From: SZAS-79 sp964599095
GTDB lineage: Bacteria; Pseudomonadota; Gammaproteobacteria; Burkholderiales; SG8-39
Direction: 5' to 3'
DNA length: 64,000 nt
Assembly (NCBI GenBank): GCA_964599095.1
Contig: CAZREB010000008.1
Coordinates: forward strand, 143,003-207,002
Below are positions 34,231-42,315 of the stretch, one piece after another. Below the pieces are notes generated by a model. It searched no databases and was not told where the DNA came from. It saw only the letters and a list, made by a program, of their open reading frames with translations. Position 1 is the first letter of the stretch. Each line of letters opens with the position of its first letter. The translations under genes were made by a program, and so were the position numbers.

Positions 34231-35406
34231 ATGGCACTCAACCTGAAAAAAGCCACCTTCTGGGGCTACAAGCGCGAGAACGGCCGCATCGGCGTGCGCA
34301 ACCACGTGATCATCCTGCCGGTCGACGACCTGTCGAATGCGGCCTGCGAGGCGGTCGCGCACAACATCAAGGGCGTGATGGCGATCCCGCACCCCTACGG
34401 CCGCCTGCAGTTCGGCGCCGACCTGGACCTTCACTTCGCCACGCTGATCGGCACCGGGGCGAATCCCAACGTCGCGGCGGTGGTCGTGATCGGCATCGAG
34501 GACGGCTGGGCGAAGAAGATCGCCGACGGCATCGCCAAGACCGGCAAGCCGGTGTCGTTCTTCGGCATCGAGCAGCACGGCGACCACGACACGATCATGC
34601 GCGCCTCCAAGGTCGCCAAGGAATACGTGCAGTGGGCCTCCGAGCTGCGGCGCGTCGAGCGCCCGCTGAAGGACCTGTGGGTCTCGACCAAGTGCGGCGA
34701 ATCGGACACGACTTCGGGCTGCGGCGCGAACCCGACCGTGGGCAACGCTTTCGACAAGCTCTACCCGCACAAGACGACGCTGGTGTTCGGCGAGACCACC
34801 GAGCTCACCGGCGGCGAGCACCTGGTCGCCGCGCGCTGCCGCACCGATGCGGTCAGGAAGAAATTCCAGTTCATGTTCGACCGCTACCAGGCGATCATCG
34901 ACAAGCACAAGACCAGCGACCTGTCCGATTCCCAGCCTACCAAAGGCAACATTGCCGGCGGCCTCACGACGATCGAGGAAAAGGCGCTCGGCAACATCCA
35001 GAAGATCGGCAAGAAGTGCATGATCGACGGCGTGCTCGACAAGGCCGAGAAGCCCACCGGCCCCGGCCTGTGGTTCATGGATTCGTCCTCGGCCGCGGCC
35101 GAGATGGTCACGCTGTGCGCGGCTTCCGGCTACACGGTGCATTTCTTCCCGACCGGGCAGGGCAACGTCGTCGGCAACCCGATCCTGCCGGTAATCAAGA
35201 TCTGCGCCAACCCGCGCACGGTGCGCACGATGTCCGAGCATATCGACGTGGACGTGTCGGGGCTCCTGCGCCGCGAGATGACGCCCGACCAGGCCGGCGA
35301 CGCTCTGCTCGAATGCATGTTCCGCACCGCCAACGGCCGCCTCACGGCGGCCGAGGCGCTCGGCCAGCGGCAATTCGTGCTGACGCGGTTGTACGAGTCT
35401 GCATGA
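34231..35406 (+). CDS. UxaA/SuyB-like lyase large subunit
   Basis: Catalytic subunit of 391 aa, close in size to SuyB and much shorter than full altronate dehydratase. Family-like segments are ENGRIGVRNHVIILPVDD near the N-terminus, KCGESDTTSGCGANPTVGNAF with cysteines suited to a metal or Fe-S site, and PTGQGNVVGNPILPVIKI near the end. AAGGAG precedes ATG 34231. With the SAF subunit it forms a hydroxyacid lyase. Sulfolactate, altronate-type or tartrate-type substrates are all possible. Confidence 0.86.
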   Translation: MALNLKKATFWGYKRENGRIGVRNHVIILPVDDLSNAACEAVAHNIKGVMAIPHPYGRLQFGADLDLHFATLIGTGANPNVAAVVVIGIEDGWAKKIADGIAKTGKPVSFFGIEQHGDHDTIMRASKVAKEYVQWASELRRVERPLKDLWVSTKCGESDTTSGCGANPTVGNAFDKLYPHKTTLVFGETTELTGGEHLVAARCRTDAVRKKFQFMFDRYQAIIDKHKTSDLSDSQPTKGNIAGGLTTIEEKALGNIQKIGKKCMIDGVLDKAEKPTGPGLWFMDSSSAAAEMVTLCAASGYTVHFFPTGQGNVVGNPILPVIKICANPRTVRTMSEHIDVDVSGLLRREMTPDQAGDALLECMFRTANGRLTAAEALGQRQFVLTRLYESA

Positions 35407-35461
35407 CGAGACGCGAAGAGGGGCTCCGCCCCTCCGACCTCCCCATGAACCGTCCTTCCTG

Positions 35462-36175
35462 ATGGCACATCTCCAAGTCCGGGTCTGGCGCGGCACTGAG
35501 GCGGGAAGCTTCAGCGAATACGAAGTGCCGCGCGAGGAAAGCCAGACGGTGCTGGACGTGGTCACCTACGTGCAGAGGAGGCTCGACCCGTCGCTCGCCT
35601 ACCGGTTCGCCTGCCGGGTGGGCATGTGCGGCTCGTGCGCGATGACGGTCAATGGCGTCTCGCGCTGGACCTGCCGGACGCACGTGTCCAAGGTGGCGGC
35701 GGACAACCGGCTCGAGATCGGCCCGCTTCACAACCTGCCGGTGATCCGCGATCTCGTCACCGACATGCGCGAGTTCTTCGACAAGTGGGCCAGGGCCAAG
35801 GGCCAGTTCGCGGGCACCCGCATCCGCCACGAGGATTTCGCGCGCGTTTCGCCGGATTCCGAGCAGCGCGAGAAGGTCGATGCGGGGATCGAATGCATCG
35901 GCTGCGCGGTCTGCTACAGCGCGTGCGACGTTGTTTCATGGAACCCGGACTATCTTGGGCCGGCGGCGCTCAATCGCGCGTGGACGCTCGACCAGGACGT
36001 GCGGGATGCAGCCAAGACCGAGCGATTGCGCGCCGTGGCGGGCGACGCCGGCTGCCATTCTTGCCATACGCACATGAGTTGCACCGAGCGCTGCCCGAAG
36101 CAGATATCGCCGACCGCCGGCATTGCCGGCCTGAAGCGCGAAATCCTGAAAGCCGCGCTGAAAGGCGACCTTTGA
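35462..36175 (+). CDS. Succinate dehydrogenase/fumarate reductase-like iron-sulfur subunit
   Basis: Electron-transfer subunit of 237 aa. The N-terminal [2Fe-2S] site is C51, C56, C59 and C71 (CRVGMCGSC...C). The C-terminal clusters use C145, C148, C151, C155 and C198/C201, C207, C211 (CHSCHTHMSCTERCP), as in SdhB. The usual Pro after the first C-terminal group is Asp (SACD). Two cytochrome b-like genes follow within 11 bp, but no flavoprotein gene is in this cluster. It would pass electrons between a flavoprotein and the quinone pool. Confidence 0.9.
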   Translation: MAHLQVRVWRGTEAGSFSEYEVPREESQTVLDVVTYVQRRLDPSLAYRFACRVGMCGSCAMTVNGVSRWTCRTHVSKVAADNRLEIGPLHNLPVIRDLVTDMREFFDKWARAKGQFAGTRIRHEDFARVSPDSEQREKVDAGIECIGCAVCYSACDVVSWNPDYLGPAALNRAWTLDQDVRDAAKTERLRAVAGDAGCHSCHTHMSCTERCPKQISPTAGIAGLKREILKAALKGDL

Positions 36176-36185
36176 AGGGCCGCGC

Positions 36186-36524
36186 ATGAGGGCCCGAACG
36201 CAAGCCTTGCTCTGGATCGGCCAGCGGGCGAGCGCCGCCGTGCTCGCGCTCTGCGTGGTCGTCCACCTGTGCACGATCATCTATGCGGTGCGCGGCGGGC
36301 TGACCGCGGCCGAGATCCTCGGCCGTACGCGCGGCAACGCCGGCTGGCTCGGGTTCTACACGGTATTCGTGCTGGCTGTTGCAGTACATGCGCCCATCGG
36401 CCTGCGCGCGATCCTGGCAGAGTGGTTCGCGTGGCGCGATTCTTCGCGCGACTGGGTGCTTGCGGCATTTGCGGTCCTGCTCGCGTTCATGGGACTGCGC
36501 GCTGTGTTCGCGGTGTTTGCATGA
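36186..36524 (+). CDS. Cytochrome b-like membrane anchor subunit 1
   Basis: Small membrane protein of 112 aa with three predicted TM helices and candidate haem ligands H27 (CVVVHLC) and H68 (AVAVHAPIGL). It resembles the anchor subunits of succinate dehydrogenase or fumarate reductase. It is 10 bp after the iron-sulfur gene and 10 bp before the second anchor, so all three form one complex. Confidence 0.82.
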   Translation: MRARTQALLWIGQRASAAVLALCVVVHLCTIIYAVRGGLTAAEILGRTRGNAGWLGFYTVFVLAVAVHAPIGLRAILAEWFAWRDSSRDWVLAAFAVLLAFMGLRAVFAVFA

Positions 36525-36534
36525 CGGGCCAGCG

Positions 36535-36879
36535 ATGAACAACGACCTCCGCTCCCGGAACCACCCGGCCTTCTGGGCTTTTGTCGTGCACCGGCTTTCC
36601 GGCATCGCCCTCGCGCTCTTCCTGCCGGCGCATTTCTGGGCCCTCGGCCAGGCATTGCAGGGGGCTGCGCAACTGGAGAGCTTCCTGCGCTGGACCGATA
36701 CGCCGCTGGTGAAGTTCGCGGAATGGGGTCTGGTGCTGCTGCTCGCCGCGCACCTGACCGGCGGCCTGCGCTTGCTCGCGCTCGAGTTCCTGCCCTGGCG
36801 CGACTGGCAGAAGACGCTTGCTGCGGTTGCTGGGGGGGCCGCGCTCGTCGCCGGACTCGCTTTCGCCTTGTCCCTGTAA
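36535..36879 (+). CDS. Cytochrome b-like membrane anchor subunit 2 (SdhC-like)
   Basis: Membrane protein of 114 aa with three TM helices. The motif HRLSGIALALFLPAHFWAL near the N-terminus is the SdhC signature; haem or quinone-site candidates are H33 and H73 (AAHLTGGLRLL). ATG 36535 was chosen because it directly follows the previous stop and gives the signature at the right place. Together with the preceding gene it makes the two-anchor form of a complex II-like enzyme. Confidence 0.84.
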   Translation: MNNDLRSRNHPAFWAFVVHRLSGIALALFLPAHFWALGQALQGAAQLESFLRWTDTPLVKFAEWGLVLLLAAHLTGGLRLLALEFLPWRDWQKTLAAVAGGAALVAGLAFALSL

Positions 36880-36953
36880 AATCCGACCGAGCCGGCCATC
36901 GATCGATCCGATCGGCCAACAGCGCCGGCCGATAAAAGTCCAAGGAGACCGCA

Positions 36954-37916
36954 ATGAAATTCAGGAAATTGCTCATGCTGGTCGCAGGCTTCGCGCTCGC
37001 GGCCGCCGCACAGGCCCAGCCGTGGCCCACCAAGCCGGTGAAGTTCATCGTGCCGTTCCCGCCGGGCGGCGCCACCGATATTTCGGCGCGCCTGATCGGC
37101 CAGAAGCTGAGTGAAATGTGGGGCCAGACGGTCGTCATCGAGAACCGCGGCGGCGCCGGCGGCGGCGTCGGCGCGACCGAAGCGGCGCATGCCACCCCCG
37201 ACGGCTATACGCTGTTCTTCCCGTCCGGCTCGGTGGTTACGGCCAACCAGCACATCTACGCGAAGATGGGCTACAACCCGGAGAAGGATTTCGTGCCGGT
37301 GACCAACGTCGTCAGCGGGCCGCAGGTGCTGGTGGTCAATGCGAGTTCCCCCTACAAGACGGTGAAAGAGCTGATCGAGGCGGGCCGGGCCAACCCGGGC
37401 AAGTTCACGTTCGGGCACGCCGGCATCGGATCGCAGACCCATCTCGCGGCGGAGAATTTCGTCAATTCGGCAAAATTCAATGCGATCTCGGTGCCCTACA
37501 AGGGCGAAGGCCCTTCGCTGGTCGGGCTGGTCGGCGGCGAGACGACTTTCCTGGTCACCAACCTGGCCGCGGCGCTGAGCCACATCAACAGCGGCAAGCT
37601 GCGCGCCCTGGGCGTGACCAGCAAGACCGAGGCGCCCCAGCTGCCCGGGGTGCCGCCGATCGCGAACACGCTGCCCGGGTTCGAGAACGCCGGATGGTTC
37701 GGCATCGTCGCGCCGACCGGCACCCCCAAGGAGATTGTGCAGAAGGTGTATCGCGACGCCAAGACCGCGCTCGAATCCACCGAAATGAAGGCGCGGTTCT
37801 TCGCGCAGGGCATGGCGCCGGTGGGCAACTCGCCGGAAGAATTCGGCAAGGCAATGAAGGTCGAAACTGCGATGTGGGCCAAGGTCGTTCGCGAACGCAA
37901 CATCTCGGTCAAGTGA
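36954..37916 (+). CDS. Bug/TctC-type solute-binding protein
   Basis: Protein of 320 aa with signal peptide MKFRKLLMLVAGFALAAAAQA and loop PFPPGGATD. AAGGAGA precedes the ATG. It sits between the complex II-like genes and the fumarase/tartrate dehydratase genes; its stop overlaps the GTG start of the alpha subunit (GTGA). Translational coupling to a dicarboxylate lyase suggests a C4 hydroxy- or dicarboxylate ligand, though this is inference. Confidence 0.93.
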   Translation: MKFRKLLMLVAGFALAAAAQAQPWPTKPVKFIVPFPPGGATDISARLIGQKLSEMWGQTVVIENRGGAGGGVGATEAAHATPDGYTLFFPSGSVVTANQHIYAKMGYNPEKDFVPVTNVVSGPQVLVVNASSPYKTVKELIEAGRANPGKFTFGHAGIGSQTHLAAENFVNSAKFNAISVPYKGEGPSLVGLVGGETTFLVTNLAAALSHINSGKLRALGVTSKTEAPQLPGVPPIANTLPGFENAGWFGIVAPTGTPKEIVQKVYRDAKTALESTEMKARFFAQGMAPVGNSPEEFGKAMKVETAMWAKVVRERNISVK

Positions 37917-38788
37917 AGGTCGACCCGAAACAGGTCGAAGAGGCCGCCAAGGAGCTCTACATCCGGGCGCTGAAGCTGCTGCCCCCGGACATCAAGCAGG
38001 GCTTCGACCGGCTGGTGAAGAGCGAAACCGATGCGACCGCGCAAGGCGTGATCGGCACGATGATCCGCAACATTGCGGTCGCCGAGGACACCGACAACCT
38101 GCTGTGCCAGGACACCGGCATCCCGATCTACAACGTCTGGATCGGGCGCGGCGTGGAAATCGACGGCGCTGCGCTCAAGGAGGCGATCCGCAAGGGCTGC
38201 GCCCGGGCGACTCGCGAGCATCCGCTGCGCTCTTCGGTCGTGCACCCGGTCACGCGCAAGAACGAGCACACATCCTCCGGACGGCACGTGCCGGTCATGC
38301 ACTTCGATTTCACCGACAAGGCCGAAACGCTCGAGATCGAGATGATCCCGAAGGGCTCGGGCTCGGAGAACAACTCCTTCCTCAAGATGGCGATCCCGGC
38401 CGACGGAGTCGATGCGATCAAGACCTTCGTCGTCGATTGCGTGCTCGAGGCCGGCGGCAAGACCTGCCCGCCGACCATCGTGGGCGTCGGCGTAGGCGGG
38501 ACGGCCGATCTGTGCGTCCACCTGTCCAAGGTCGCGGCGACGCGGCCGCTGGGCTCGAAGTGCACCGACCGCGAGGGCGCGAAGCTCGAGGAGGCGCTTA
38601 CCGCCGCAGTCAACCAGCTCGGCGTAGGCCCGCAGGGACTGGGCGGCGACTCCACGTCGTTCGCGGTGCACGTCGAGACTGCCGCGACGCACATCACGAT
38701 GAACCCGGTGGCGGTCAACATGCAGTGCCATTCGGCGCGCCGCGCGCGGGCCACGTTCACGCCGTCGGGCATCGAGTACGGCTACTGA
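37913..38788 (+). CDS. Class I fumarase/tartrate dehydratase, alpha subunit
   Basis: [4Fe-4S]-dependent hydro-lyase subunit of 291 aa. The cluster cysteines are likely in LLCQDTGIP, in GGKTCPPTIV and in NMQCHSARR; GSGSENNSFLKM is another family motif. The two-subunit form occurs in L-tartrate dehydratase and some class I fumarases. The start is GTG 37913, overlapping the Bug stop. The beta subunit is encoded at 39361, separated by one unrelated gene. Confidence 0.9.
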   Translation: MKVDPKQVEEAAKELYIRALKLLPPDIKQGFDRLVKSETDATAQGVIGTMIRNIAVAEDTDNLLCQDTGIPIYNVWIGRGVEIDGAALKEAIRKGCARATREHPLRSSVVHPVTRKNEHTSSGRHVPVMHFDFTDKAETLEIEMIPKGSGSENNSFLKMAIPADGVDAIKTFVVDCVLEAGGKTCPPTIVGVGVGGTADLCVHLSKVAATRPLGSKCTDREGAKLEEALTAAVNQLGVGPQGLGGDSTSFAVHVETAATHITMNPVAVNMQCHSARRARATFTPSGIEYGY

Positions 38789-38789
38789 G

Positions 38790-39359
38790 ATGCTCAAGCT
38801 CATCGGGGCCGGGCTGCTGTGCGCAGCGACGCTTGCACAGGGAGCGGAAGTCGCCGGGGTAAAGGTCGACGAGGCCGCGCGCGTGGCCGGTGCCGACCTC
38901 AAGCTCAATGGTGCAGGACTGCGCAACAAGGCCTTTTTCAAGGTCTATGCGATGGGCCTGTACCTGCAGGACAAGCTGGCGGCTCCCGCAGCCATCCTGT
39001 CCGCGCAGGGCCCGAAGCGCGTGCACCTGCACATGCTGCGCAACGTCGACGCCGACGACTTCAGCGAAGCGCTTACCGAAGGCCTCAAGGACAACCACAC
39101 CGAAGCCGAGATGAAAGGCTTCGCGCCGCGCATCGCTGTGCTGACCGGGATCATGAACGAGATCAAGGAAGCCAAGACCGGCCTCGCGATCGACCTCGAC
39201 TGGATCCCCGGCGCCGGGACTCAGGTCGTCATCGGCGGCCAGCCCAGGGGCAAGCCGATCGCCGGCGAGGATTTCTACCGCGCGCTGCTGCGCATCTGGC
39301 TGGGCGACAACCCGGTGCAGGGCGACCTCAAGAAATCGTTGCTGGGACAGGGAGGCTGA
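38790..39359 (+). CDS. Chalcone-isomerase-like periplasmic protein
   Basis: Protein of 189 aa with a signal peptide (MLKLIGAGLLCAATLAQG) and the bacterial chalcone-isomerase-like fold: GAGLRNKAFFKVYAMGLYL, a long helical centre, and GKPIAGEDFYRALLRIWLG. Bacterial members have no proven isomerase activity and may bind fatty acids. It lies between the two lyase subunit genes with spacers of 1 bp on each side, so it is cotranscribed with them. The reason for this place is unclear. Confidence 0.82.
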   Translation: MLKLIGAGLLCAATLAQGAEVAGVKVDEAARVAGADLKLNGAGLRNKAFFKVYAMGLYLQDKLAAPAAILSAQGPKRVHLHMLRNVDADDFSEALTEGLKDNHTEAEMKGFAPRIAVLTGIMNEIKEAKTGLAIDLDWIPGAGTQVVIGGQPRGKPIAGEDFYRALLRIWLGDNPVQGDLKKSLLGQGG

Positions 39360-39360
39360 G

Positions 39361-39969
39361 ATGGCGCACTACGACTTCACGATGCCGGTCAGCGAGGCGG
39401 ATGCGCGTCGCCTGCGCGTGAACGACACGGTCACGCTCAACGGTACGCTGTACGGCATCCGCGACGCGACCCAGATCCATATGTTCGACCGCGGCCGCAA
39501 GGCGCGTTTCGACCTCAACGGCCATGCGGTGATCCACACTGCGCCGAACGTCAGGAAGGTCGAAAAGAGTGCCGCCAACCCCGCCGGTTACGCGCCGGTC
39601 TGCGTCGGCACCACCACGAGCGACCGAATGGAGCGCTTCACGCGCCCGCTGATGCAGGACTACGGCGTGCGCATGATCATCGGCAAGGGCGGACTGCGCG
39701 ACGGCTCAGCCCAGGCCTTTGCAGACCTGGGCGGCGTTTACCTTGCGATCATCGGCGGCACTGCCGCGCTCGAAACCACCTGGATCGAGGCGATCGAAGA
39801 CGTCGACATGGACGACCTCAACCCGGAATCGCTTTGGAAATTCCGCGTCAAAGGCTTCGGACCGCTGCTGGTGGCGATGGACAGCCACGGCGGCAGCCTC
39901 TACACGGCGGTGAAGAAGACCGGGCAGGAAAGGCGCGCCGCGGCGCTCGCGAGCCTCGGGGTGAAGTAG
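39361..39969 (+). CDS. Class I fumarase/tartrate dehydratase, beta subunit
   Basis: C-terminal-domain subunit of 202 aa that completes the hydro-lyase. Typical segments are FDLNGHAVIHTAPNV, VCVGTTTSDRM, IIGKGGLRDGS and GPLLVAMDSHGGSLY. It supplies substrate-binding residues in the family, while the alpha subunit holds the cluster. It ends the operon that began at 33939 or at 36954. Confidence 0.9.
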   Translation: MAHYDFTMPVSEADARRLRVNDTVTLNGTLYGIRDATQIHMFDRGRKARFDLNGHAVIHTAPNVRKVEKSAANPAGYAPVCVGTTTSDRMERFTRPLMQDYGVRMIIGKGGLRDGSAQAFADLGGVYLAIIGGTAALETTWIEAIEDVDMDDLNPESLWKFRVKGFGPLLVAMDSHGGSLYTAVKKTGQERRAAALASLGVK

Positions 39970-40010
39970 CCCGCTTCGATTCGTATCCCGGTTCGCGACC
40001 CACCGGGTGT

Positions 40011-41012
40011 TCAGTCGTACTTCCCCAGCCTCACCATCGTCGTGCCCGGCTGCTTGTGGCTCAGCGAGGGCATGACCAGCACGCAGTCGTCGTAAGGGGT
40101 GCGCCAGACCGTTTCGCCGTTTGCGTCTTCGTCATAGGCGATTGGCGTGCCGGCATTCGGAATCACCTGCAGCCCGCGAAAATCCGCGGCAAAGCGGAAC
40201 GCCATGCTTTTCGCCACGACGGGCTCGGTCACTCGCACGACTCGCTGCGCGGCCGGCGGCCCGATCCGAAGCCGAGGCTTCACGTACCGCCCGTCGCACG
40301 TGCCGGTCACCTCGAGGAAGCGCAACGTGGTGTCGATCGCGACGTCGACGGAACTCTTCTCCCAATGCTGGCCACATTCGATCAGCACGGCCGAGCGCGG
40401 GCTGGCCGGGTCGCCGAAGCCGCCGCGCTCGATCATGCGCAGGCCGGCCGGGTGGCCGGTGTCCAGCAGCAGGCATTCCGGCACACCGATGCGCCGGGCG
40501 AACTGCGCGCCCTTGTCGATCGTCCCGCACACCATGATCGGCGCGCAGGGCTCGTGCATAGAGTGCAGGTCGAGCAGGAAATCTGCCGCGTCGACGAAGG
40601 GACGCAACTCGCGCGCGCGGCGCAGTTCGGCCGAGTCGCCGGCGCCCAGCAGTACCGCGTCGGCCCAGACGCGGTTGTAGTCCTCGTCGATGTAGCGCGA
40701 GCGGTCCGGGTCGTCGAAGTCGAAGCGCGCGTATGCCGCAACGTTGGCGAAAGCGATGGTCAGCCTGCCGGCGCTGGGCGCCAGGCCGTCACGCAGGAGA
40801 GTGTCGAGCGCGATGGCCCCGCAGAATTCGTTGCCGTGCGTCAGTGCCTGGATCATCACGTTCGGCCCCGGTCGGCCCGAATCGAGGACGCTCACGTACT
40901 CCACGCCGGTGTTGCCGGCGCGATAGGCCGACAAGTCGGGCGGGGAGATCTCTATCGGATGGTGCGCTGCCACGCCGGGCGTGACCCTATTCGACCCGCG
41001 CGCCGCTTTCAC
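40011..41012 (-). CDS. Succinylglutamate desuccinylase/aspartoacylase-family protein
   Basis: Zinc carboxypeptidase-like hydrolase of 333 aa that cleaves an amide or N-acyl bond. Zinc ligands are likely H59 and E62 (THGNEF) and the His in DLHSMHEP; the catalytic Glu is in VLIECGQH. A C-terminal beta domain follows. ATG 41012 overlaps the upstream Bug gene by 26 bp; GTG 40973 is another possible start that removes the overlap. The pair forms an uptake and hydrolysis module. Confidence 0.85.
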   Translation of the reverse strand: MKAARGSNRVTPGVAAHHPIEISPPDLSAYRAGNTGVEYVSVLDSGRPGPNVMIQALTHGNEFCGAIALDTLLRDGLAPSAGRLTIAFANVAAYARFDFDDPDRSRYIDEDYNRVWADAVLLGAGDSAELRRARELRPFVDAADFLLDLHSMHEPCAPIMVCGTIDKGAQFARRIGVPECLLLDTGHPAGLRMIERGGFGDPASPRSAVLIECGQHWEKSSVDVAIDTTLRFLEVTGTCDGRYVKPRLRIGPPAAQRVVRVTEPVVAKSMAFRFAADFRGLQVIPNAGTPIAYDEDANGETVWRTPYDDCVLVMPSLSHKQPGTTMVRLGKYD

Positions 41013-41964
41013 GCACGATCCGGCCCCAGCGCTCGTATTCGGACCTGAGGTAGGTCCCGAATTCCGCAGCGCCGGCAGGGCGGGTCACCATGCCCAGCGA
41101 GGTCATGCGCTGCTCGAACTCGGGCGTGCGCACGATGCGGACGATTTCGGTGCTCAAGCGCTCGCGCAGTTCGGGCGGCGAGCCGGCCGGCAATGCGGCG
41201 CCGACCCAGGCGACGGCTTCGAATCCCGGATAGCCGAGTTCGGCGATCGTCGGCGTGTCCGCGTAGCTCGCCATGCGCCTTGCCGAACCAACCGCGAGCA
41301 GGCGCATCTTGCCCGCCTGGATATGCGTCTGCGTCACCGCGACCGCGTCCATCGCGACCTGCACGTTCCCGGCCATCAGGTCGAGCATGGCTTTGGGACT
41401 GCCGGGGTACGGCACATGAACGATCCTGATCCCGGCGCGCCGCTTGAAATCCTCCATGGCCAGGTGCGAGATCGTTCCGTTGCCCGAGGAGGAATGGGTC
41501 AGTTTGTCCGGGTTGTCTTTCGCGTACTTGACGAGTTCGGCCACCGAGGTGACCGGCAGCGCCGGATTCGTGACCATCACGATCGGGATGTCGAGGATCA
41601 GCGCGACGGGGTCGAAATCCTTCAGCGTGTCGTAGGCGACGTTCTTGTACAGGTGCGGGTTGGCCACGTAGGACGCGAGGGCGGAAATGGTCATCACGCT
41701 GCCATCGGGCGGCGATTTGGCGAGCAGGCCGAGCGCGAGGCTGCCGCCCTGTCCCGGGCGGTTCTCCACGATGACCGGCTGCCCGAGCGCGAGGCTCAAG
41801 CGCTCGGCAATGATGCGGGCGACGATGTCGGTGGTCTGTCCCGCCGGGAACCCGACCAGGACGCGGAGCGTCTTCTGTCCTTGCGCGTGCGCCGCCATCG
41901 ACGCACTCAGGGTGATTGCCGCGATCAACGCCGACAGGCTCGCCACTGCTCGATTGAATGCCAT
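40987..41964 (-). CDS. Bug/TctC-type solute-binding protein, variant loop
   Basis: Protein of 325 aa with a long signal peptide ending ASMAAHAQ. The ligand loop is GFPAGQTTD rather than PFPPGG, which may change ligand choice. AGGAGG lies 6 bp before ATG. It is upstream of, and overlaps, the desuccinylase-like gene, so an N-acylated amino acid or similar ligand is a possible inference. Confidence 0.91.
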   Translation of the reverse strand: MAFNRAVASLSALIAAITLSASMAAHAQGQKTLRVLVGFPAGQTTDIVARIIAERLSLALGQPVIVENRPGQGGSLALGLLAKSPPDGSVMTISALASYVANPHLYKNVAYDTLKDFDPVALILDIPIVMVTNPALPVTSVAELVKYAKDNPDKLTHSSSGNGTISHLAMEDFKRRAGIRIVHVPYPGSPKAMLDLMAGNVQVAMDAVAVTQTHIQAGKMRLLAVGSARRMASYADTPTIAELGYPGFEAVAWVGAALPAGSPPELRERLSTEIVRIVRTPEFEQRMTSLGMVTRPAGAAEFGTYLRSEYERWGRIVRESGARVE

Positions 41965-42315
41965 GGGTTACCTCCTCCGAGGTCTCTTGGTGGACCGACC
42001 CTTACCTTACACAAGATCCGCGCCTGCCACCCCGCGGCCGGCAAAACAATGTGATCCCCTTGCCTGGAGGCAGCGTGACGGGGCCGACCCAATGGCAGCA
42101 TTTCGGCTGTAGACCTAACAGGCAAGCGCACCTCAGGTAAAAAATGGCAGTATTCGACAGGCCGAGTTGCGCGCTGTGGCGTGGCGAGAGAGCCGTGTCC
42201 TAGCGGTCCTCCGCCCGCCGCTCAGCGAACCACCGGGCCGTTTTTCGAACCGGCCTGTACGGTTCCTGTGTCGGCCGGTATGGTGATGGGAACAACTATT
42301 ACGAGGGATTGCACG
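41965..42315. other. Divergent spacer between Bug and ThDP-enzyme genes
   Basis: These 351 bp hold the ribosome binding site of the minus-strand Bug gene at one end and GAGGG before ATG 42316 at the other. An inverted repeat GAACCG-GCCTGTA-CGGTTC is at 42247-42265. The plus-strand frame is open from 42181, but its codons look non-coding. I see no RNA gene and no clear promoter boxes. Confidence 0.5.
42247..42265. promoter_or_regulatory. Inverted repeat upstream of the ThDP-enzyme gene
   Basis: Six-bp arms GAACCG and CGGTTC with a 7-nt centre, 51 bp before ATG 42316. It could be an operator, but no local regulator gene is adjacent. Confidence 0.3.

Noticed and set aside
36880..36953. Terminator between the anchor subunit and Bug genes (ATCGATCGATCCGATCGGCC region)
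   Set aside because: The pairing is imperfect and no T-run follows, so I do not call it.
42181..42315. N-terminal extension of the ThDP enzyme
   Set aside because: Pro/Thr-rich residues without similarity; ATG 42316 has a good ribosome binding site.
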